Part shown: in pieces, positions 4,658-6,167 of the stretch
Layout: each line of letters begins with the position of its first letter
Position numbering within the stretch: position 1 is the first letter of the stretch
Source of the DNA: Syntrophaceae bacterium
GTDB taxonomy: Bacteria > Desulfobacterota > Syntrophia > Syntrophales > UBA2185
Assembly (NCBI GenBank): GCA_017885225.1
Contig: JAFNGM010000144.1
Span: forward strand, 8,916-15,082
DNA length: 6,167 nucleotides
Direction: 5' to 3'
Made by a program: the position numbers and the translations under genes
Notes under the pieces: model-generated
What the model saw: the letters and a program-made list of their open reading frames with translations, nothing else
Told to the model about the DNA's origin: nothing
Databases searched by the model: none

Positions 4658-5524
4658 ATGAAAGTGCTTTTGGGCTTTTTGATACTTTTCACCTTATGTG
4701 TACAATCCGCCTATGCCATAGACCAGGGCACAGCGCAGGGTACGCTCACCATAAATACGGAGACCATCGCGCTTACCCATTCATATGCCCATCTTCATGA
4801 CAACGCGGAGGGGCTCCTCAGCCGCCCGAAGGAACTCCGGATTGTGCTTTCGGACCGGGAAATTCCTTATGAATCGCTACGGGGGTTAGTGTTTCTGCCT
4901 GTGGAAGATATGGCGAGAGAAAACCGGGTTCGGGGTTTGCTCATGACTTTGGATCCCAAGGATCCAGGCAGGGTTGCCGTTACTCTCCTTATGCAGCCTG
5001 TGAGAACGGGCCAGTCTCTTATGATGCTTACACTGAGTGTAACCGGACAGGAACTCTTTAAAAAACTGATCCTGTCAAATGTGCGTGTGACGGGAGAGAT
5101 GGAGCATGCCGACACACGCAGCAGCGGAGATGAGGATCTGCCGAAGCTCACTTTTGCGGTGAAATTCAGTGCGCCGCTCTTTAAGGAGCTTCCCGTGAGC
5201 GCGATTTACACGGGGAAGAAAGCGCAAAACAGCCCCCAGGTGAAGGCGTACCGTGAAAAGATCAACGCGCTGAAAAAGGGAGATTTTGAAGCGGTCAAAC
5301 GCCTGTCGTCAGAACGGGCGAATCGCCGGGACGCCGCGATGCTTGCGCACATAGATGATCAGACAAAAAAGACGTCCGCTGCAGAGGCCGCGGCAGATTT
5401 CGAGAAATCACTGAAGCACATAAAACGTGTGGTGGTGCGTGAAGACAGTGCCGTTGTCATTTTTTCGGAAAAGGAGTGGGCCACTTTTGTTCGTGAAGGC
5501 GGGGAGTGGAAGACGGGTGATTAA
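4658..5524 (+). CDS. Secreted (probably periplasmic) two-domain protein of unknown function
   Basis: A 288-residue protein that I cannot assign to a named function. Residues 1-20 are a clear Sec signal peptide: Lys2, a hydrophobic core LLGFLILFTLCV, and an AYA cleavage site before Ile21. Cys14 is not in a lipobox, so it is not a lipoprotein. The mature N-terminal part (about 24-170) is beta-rich and opens with 'GTLTINTETIALTHSYAH' (28-45), a pattern I recall from other uncharacterised secreted proteins. The C-terminal part (about 195-288) has helix-rich 'YREKINALKKGDFEAVKRL' (198-216) and ends 'WATFVREGGEWKTGD', which resembles NTF2-like/DUF4878 domains that often close with a Trp-x-x-x-x-x-x-G-x-W pattern; this is a weak, shape-based match. 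It has a strong Shine-Dalgarno site (4646-4651). It is followed 77 nt later by the S1-domain gene, which has its own -10 box. An envelope role is the most that can be inferred. Confidence 0.85.
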   Translation: MKVLLGFLILFTLCVQSAYAIDQGTAQGTLTINTETIALTHSYAHLHDNAEGLLSRPKELRIVLSDREIPYESLRGLVFLPVEDMARENRVRGLLMTLDPKDPGRVAVTLLMQPVRTGQSLMMLTLSVTGQELFKKLILSNVRVTGEMEHADTRSSGDEDLPKLTFAVKFSAPLFKELPVSAIYTGKKAQNSPQVKAYREKINALKKGDFEAVKRLSSERANRRDAAMLAHIDDQTKKTSAAEAAADFEKSLKHIKRVVVREDSAVVIFSEKEWATFVREGGEWKTGD

Positions 5525-5546
5525 GAGGACAAAGGGTAAGGGACGG

Positions 5547-5571
5547 GCGATTCTTACAGAGTCGCTATAAT
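5547..5571 (+). promoter_or_regulatory. Stem-loop and -10 box in front of the S1-domain gene
   Basis: A perfect TATAAT lies at 5566-5571, about 30 nt before the S1-gene ATG. No recognisable -35 box exists at 16-18 nt spacing. Directly abutting it, GCGATTC (5547-5553) and GAGTCGC (5559-5565) can pair over 7 bp with one G-U wobble around a TTACA loop. The palindrome occupies the -10/-35 spacer and could be a regulator site, or a stem ending the upstream transcript, although no U tract follows. The role is inference. Confidence 0.45.
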
Positions 5572-5601
5572 ACTACACATTACGAATAGGAACCTTAGCA
5601 C

Positions 5602-6167
5602 ATGGGCGAAGCAAAAAAGGATGAATCAACGGAAGAAAAGAGTTTTGCGGAGTTGTTCGAAAAAACTCACATGCGAAAAGATTTTTTAAAGCCAGGGCAG
5701 AAGGTTGAAGCGATCATTGTAAAAATTACTCAGGATTGGATTTTTCTCGATCTGGGAGGAAAGAGCGAAGGGTATCTGGACAGAAAAGAATTGACCGATG
5801 ACGAAGGTAATTGTTCCGTAAAGGAAGGTGATTCTATTAACGCCTATTTTCTCTCATCAAAGCACAATGAGAAGCTTTTTACTACCAAGATTGGCACAGG
5901 AGATTCCGCACGAATTTATATAGAAGAAGTCTGGAGGAACGGGATCCCCATTGAGGGGATTGTGGAAAAGGAGATCAAAGGGGGATTCGAGATCAAACTG
6001 GCGGGTGATATGCGGGGCTTCTGCCCGTATTCCCAGATAGGTCTCCAGCGCAGTGCGAATGCGAAAGACTATATTGGCCGTCGTCTTCCTTTCAGAATTA
6101 CGGAATATGGAGAACGGGGCCGCAATATCATTCTGTCTGCCAGAGCCATTCTGGAAGAGCAGAAGAA
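5602..6167 (+). CDS. S1-domain RNA-binding protein, ribosomal protein S1-like (C-terminus beyond the window)
   Basis: 188 complete residues are visible and the frame is open at the window end. A charged N-terminus (1-28, including SFAELFE at 14-20) precedes two S1/OB-fold repeats. The first, about 29-97, begins 'LKPGQKVEAIIVKITQDWIF' and has the typical 'DLGGKSEGYLDRKEL' (50-64). The second, about 114-181, has 'GIVEKEIKGGFEIKLAGDMR' (119-138), 'GFCPYSQIG' and ends 'GRNIILSAR' (173-181). S1 repeats bind single-stranded RNA; proteins with several of them include ribosomal protein S1 and related translation or RNA-stability factors. It resembles a shorter S1-like protein I recall in Geobacter-type bacteria rather than canonical six-repeat RpsA, but the total repeat number cannot be judged here. 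AGGAA (5588-5592) lies 9 nt before the ATG. A TATAAT box at 5566 suggests its own promoter. Confidence 0.92.
   Translation, partial: MGEAKKDESTEEKSFAELFEKTHMRKDFLKPGQKVEAIIVKITQDWIFLDLGGKSEGYLDRKELTDDEGNCSVKEGDSINAYFLSSKHNEKLFTTKIGTGDSARIYIEEVWRNGIPIEGIVEKEIKGGFEIKLAGDMRGFCPYSQIGLQRSANAKDYIGRRLPFRITEYGERGRNIILSARAILEEQK

Noticed and set aside
4950..4966. Inverted repeat TGGATCC-CAA-GGATCCA
   Set aside because: It lies inside the coding sequence and is explained by the Asp-Pro-Lys-Asp-Pro codons; there is no regulatory context.
4867..5151. Minus-strand frame opposite the secreted protein gene
   Set aside because: It is antisense, short, and has no recognisable domain.
1..6167. Mobile elements, CRISPR arrays, tRNA or rRNA genes
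   Set aside because: I found no regularly spaced repeats, transposase-like frames, terminal inverted repeats, or tRNA/rRNA signatures on reading the window.

Overview
The window looks like chromosomal DNA of a Gram-negative bacterium, most likely a deltaproteobacterium (Desulfobacterota, Syntrophobacterales/Geobacter-like). This is inference. It rests on the moderate GC content with sigma70-like promoters, on the distinctive S1-repeat protein at the right end (acidic N-terminus followed by an 'SFAELFE' motif, as I recall it from Geobacter-type genomes), and on the GNAT/deacetylase fusion. I see no phage, transposon, CRISPR, tRNA or rRNA signal. The region reads as ordinary core or near-core chromosome with one unusual gene set in the middle.

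Layout. Left, minus strand: a MarR-family repressor gene (608-1051) followed 11 nt later by a MoxR/CoxD-type AAA+ ATPase gene (596 to beyond position 1). They form a two-gene or longer operon with its own promoter/operator region (about 1064-1117). Centre, minus strand: a 595-residue protein (1147-2934) that joins an N-terminal GNAT acetyltransferase to a C-terminal class-I-like (AcuC-type) zinc deacetylase. Divergently, on the plus strand: a TauE/SafE-family membrane permease (3026-3775), then a 241-nt non-coding stretch with a good sigma70 promoter and foldable leader sequence, then a stand-alone GNAT acetyltransferase (4017-4505). That GNAT is clearly a paralogue of the GNAT domain in the fusion. 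Right, plus strand: a secreted two-domain protein of unknown function (4658-5524) and the start of an S1-domain RNA-binding protein (5602 to the window end).

How the genes may work together. The most interesting unit is 1147-4505: a polypeptide that appears to carry both an acetyl-transfer and an acetyl-removal domain, with a second copy of the acetyltransferase close by and a transporter between them. By analogy with Bacillus AcuA (GNAT) and AcuC (deacetylase), which reversibly modify acetyl-CoA synthetase, this could be a self-contained acetylation switch. No target gene such as acs is in the window, so the substrate is unknown. The marR-moxR unit appears separately regulated; MoxR/CoxD-type ATPases usually act with a VWA-domain partner in metalloenzyme maturation, and such a gene would be expected just beyond position 1. 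The secreted protein and the S1 protein look like independent neighbours.
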